A DNA stretch of 7,568 nt from Phycisphaerae bacterium (lineage in GTDB: Bacteria; Planctomycetota; Phycisphaerae; Phycisphaerales; Phycisphaeraceae). The position numbers and the translations under genes are program-made. The notes beneath the pieces were generated by a model, which ran no database searches, had not been told where the DNA came from, and saw only the letters and a program-made list of their open reading frames with translations. Numbering within the stretch: the stretch's first letter is position 1; each line of letters opens with the position of its first letter. Location: contig NZCH01000053.1 of the NCBI GenBank assembly GCA_002688155.1, forward strand, positions 1-7,568, given 5' to 3'. Positions 6,760-7,568 of this stretch are shown here, in pieces.

Positions 6760-7568
6760 CTATACGTCCCGGCCTGCGAAGCCCAGGAATTCTTCGAGCC
6801 AGTCGTCTGCGCGCAGGACGCCACGCCGCTGACGCAGGGAGATGCGCTCGGCACGTGCCTGGATCTTGCGAAAAAGCCGGCGGTCGACGACGCGTCGCAG
6901 AGGCGACCGCGCCGGGCCAAGCGCCTTGATCACGCGTAAGATCCAGCGTGAAGCATAACGTTGCACCAGTTCGTCCTCGAAGCTGACGAACGCGATGGCG
7001 CTGCCGGGATCACCCTGCCGGCCCGCGCGGCCGTACAACTGGCGGTCGATCCGCCCGGACTCGTGACGTTCGGTCGCGATGACCGCCAACCCGCCCATTT
7101 CGGCAACGTCCTTGCCCAGCTTGATATCCGTGCCCCGCCCGGCCATGTTCGTTGCGACGGTGATACGATCGCGCTCGCCGGCCCGGGCGACGATCGCCGC
7201 CTCCTCCTGGTGATGGACCGCGTTGAGCACCTGGTGCTCGAGTTGCTGCTCGTTGAGCATTTTGCTTAGATGCTCGCTGGCGCGCACGCTGCGCGTCCCG
7301 ACTAGAATCGGCCGACCCGTCGCGTGCACAAGGGCGATTCCCTCGACAATCGCCCCCCACTTGTCATCCGCCTTCATGAACACGCCATCGGATGCCTGCG
7401 TGCGGATACATGGCTTGTTCGTCGGAATCGTCACGACCGGCCTGCGATACACCAGCCACAGCTCGCGCCACGACTCGACGGCCGTGCCCGTCATCCCGCT
7501 AAGCCGCTTGTAAAGGCGGTAAAACATCTGAAAGCTGATGCGCGCCAGCGTGTCCTTGGGCGGCTGGA
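6760..7568 (-). CDS. SecA-family ATPase, partial, with an unusually short C-terminus
   Basis: The frame is open from the right edge to TAG at 6762-6760, showing the last 268 residues. SecA motor motifs are clear. ARISFQ...GMTGTA (visible residues 8-29) precedes the second nucleotide-binding fold. Later come NAVHHQEEAAIVARAG (115-130), VATNMAGRGTDIKLG (137-151) and TERHESGRIDRQLYGRAGRQGDPG (165-188) with the arginine fingers. FEDELVQRY (196-204) matches the usual LEDDLMR segment. Canonical SecA continues for roughly 250 residues or more with helical scaffold, helical wing and a zinc-binding tail. Here only about 64 basic residues remain, ending DDWLEEFLGFAGRDV, so the protein stops inside what would be the long scaffold helix. 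The end looks natural rather than frameshifted. I infer an accessory SecA-like ATPase, not the housekeeping translocase. Its substrate is unknown; the glycan-export neighbours may be coincidental. Confidence 0.9.
   Translation of the reverse strand, partial: QPPKDTLARISFQMFYRLYKRLSGMTGTAVESWRELWLVYRRPVVTIPTNKPCIRTQASDGVFMKADDKWGAIVEGIALVHATGRPILVGTRSVRASEHLSKMLNEQQLEHQVLNAVHHQEEAAIVARAGERDRITVATNMAGRGTDIKLGKDVAEMGGLAVIATERHESGRIDRQLYGRAGRQGDPGSAIAFVSFEDELVQRYASRWILRVIKALGPARSPLRRVVDRRLFRKIQARAERISLRQRRGVLRADDWLEEFLGFAGRDV

Overview
The window looks like chromosomal DNA of a GC-rich planctomycete, most likely Phycisphaerae or a relative. The reasons are a PEP-CTERM (exosortase-sorted) secreted protein with a polyarginine tail, a membrane-anchored coiled-coil cytochrome of a type I associate with planctomycete and acidobacterial respiratory complexes, a short SecA-like ATPase, and low-complexity GC-rich intergenic spacers. 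This placement is an inference from protein character. No rRNA or other phylogenetic marker is present.

Layout, left to right. A partial minus-strand gene runs off the left edge (1-1176). It encodes a single-TM coiled-coil protein with one visible CxxCH haem site, behind a near-consensus promoter at 1212-1240. Diverging from it is a complete plus-strand citramalate synthase gene, cimA (1436-3058). A low-complexity spacer (3059-3248) leads to tRNA-Arg(ACG) at 3249-3322, which has its own promoter. A hairpin with T-rich flanks on both sides (about 3494-3541) separates the plus-strand block from the rest, which is all on the minus strand: a PEP-CTERM protein (3572-4270), a 317-bp gene-free gap with an A-tract promoter and G-runs, a family 2 glycosyltransferase (4588-5586), a polysaccharide-export ABC permease (5691-6548), and the C-terminal part of a SecA-family ATPase that enters from the right edge (6760-7568).

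Functional reading. cimA would supply citramalate for threonine-independent isoleucine synthesis and is unrelated to its neighbours. The minus-strand block has an envelope and export theme: a lipid-linked glycan exporter subunit, a glycosyltransferase, a SecA-like motor and an exosortase substrate. PEP-CTERM/exosortase systems are known to co-occur with exopolysaccharide loci, so the grouping makes sense, but no exosortase, no Wzt-type ATPase and no secretion partner is visible here. The PEP-CTERM gene appears to have its own promoter and terminator, so it is probably a separate unit.

I see no phage, IS element, CRISPR array or defence system, and nothing that clearly amounts to an undescribed system. 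The items most worth a second look are the SecA-like protein that ends far earlier than canonical SecA, the coiled-coil cytochrome, and heptameric tandem repeats that recur, with different sequences, in three separate gaps.
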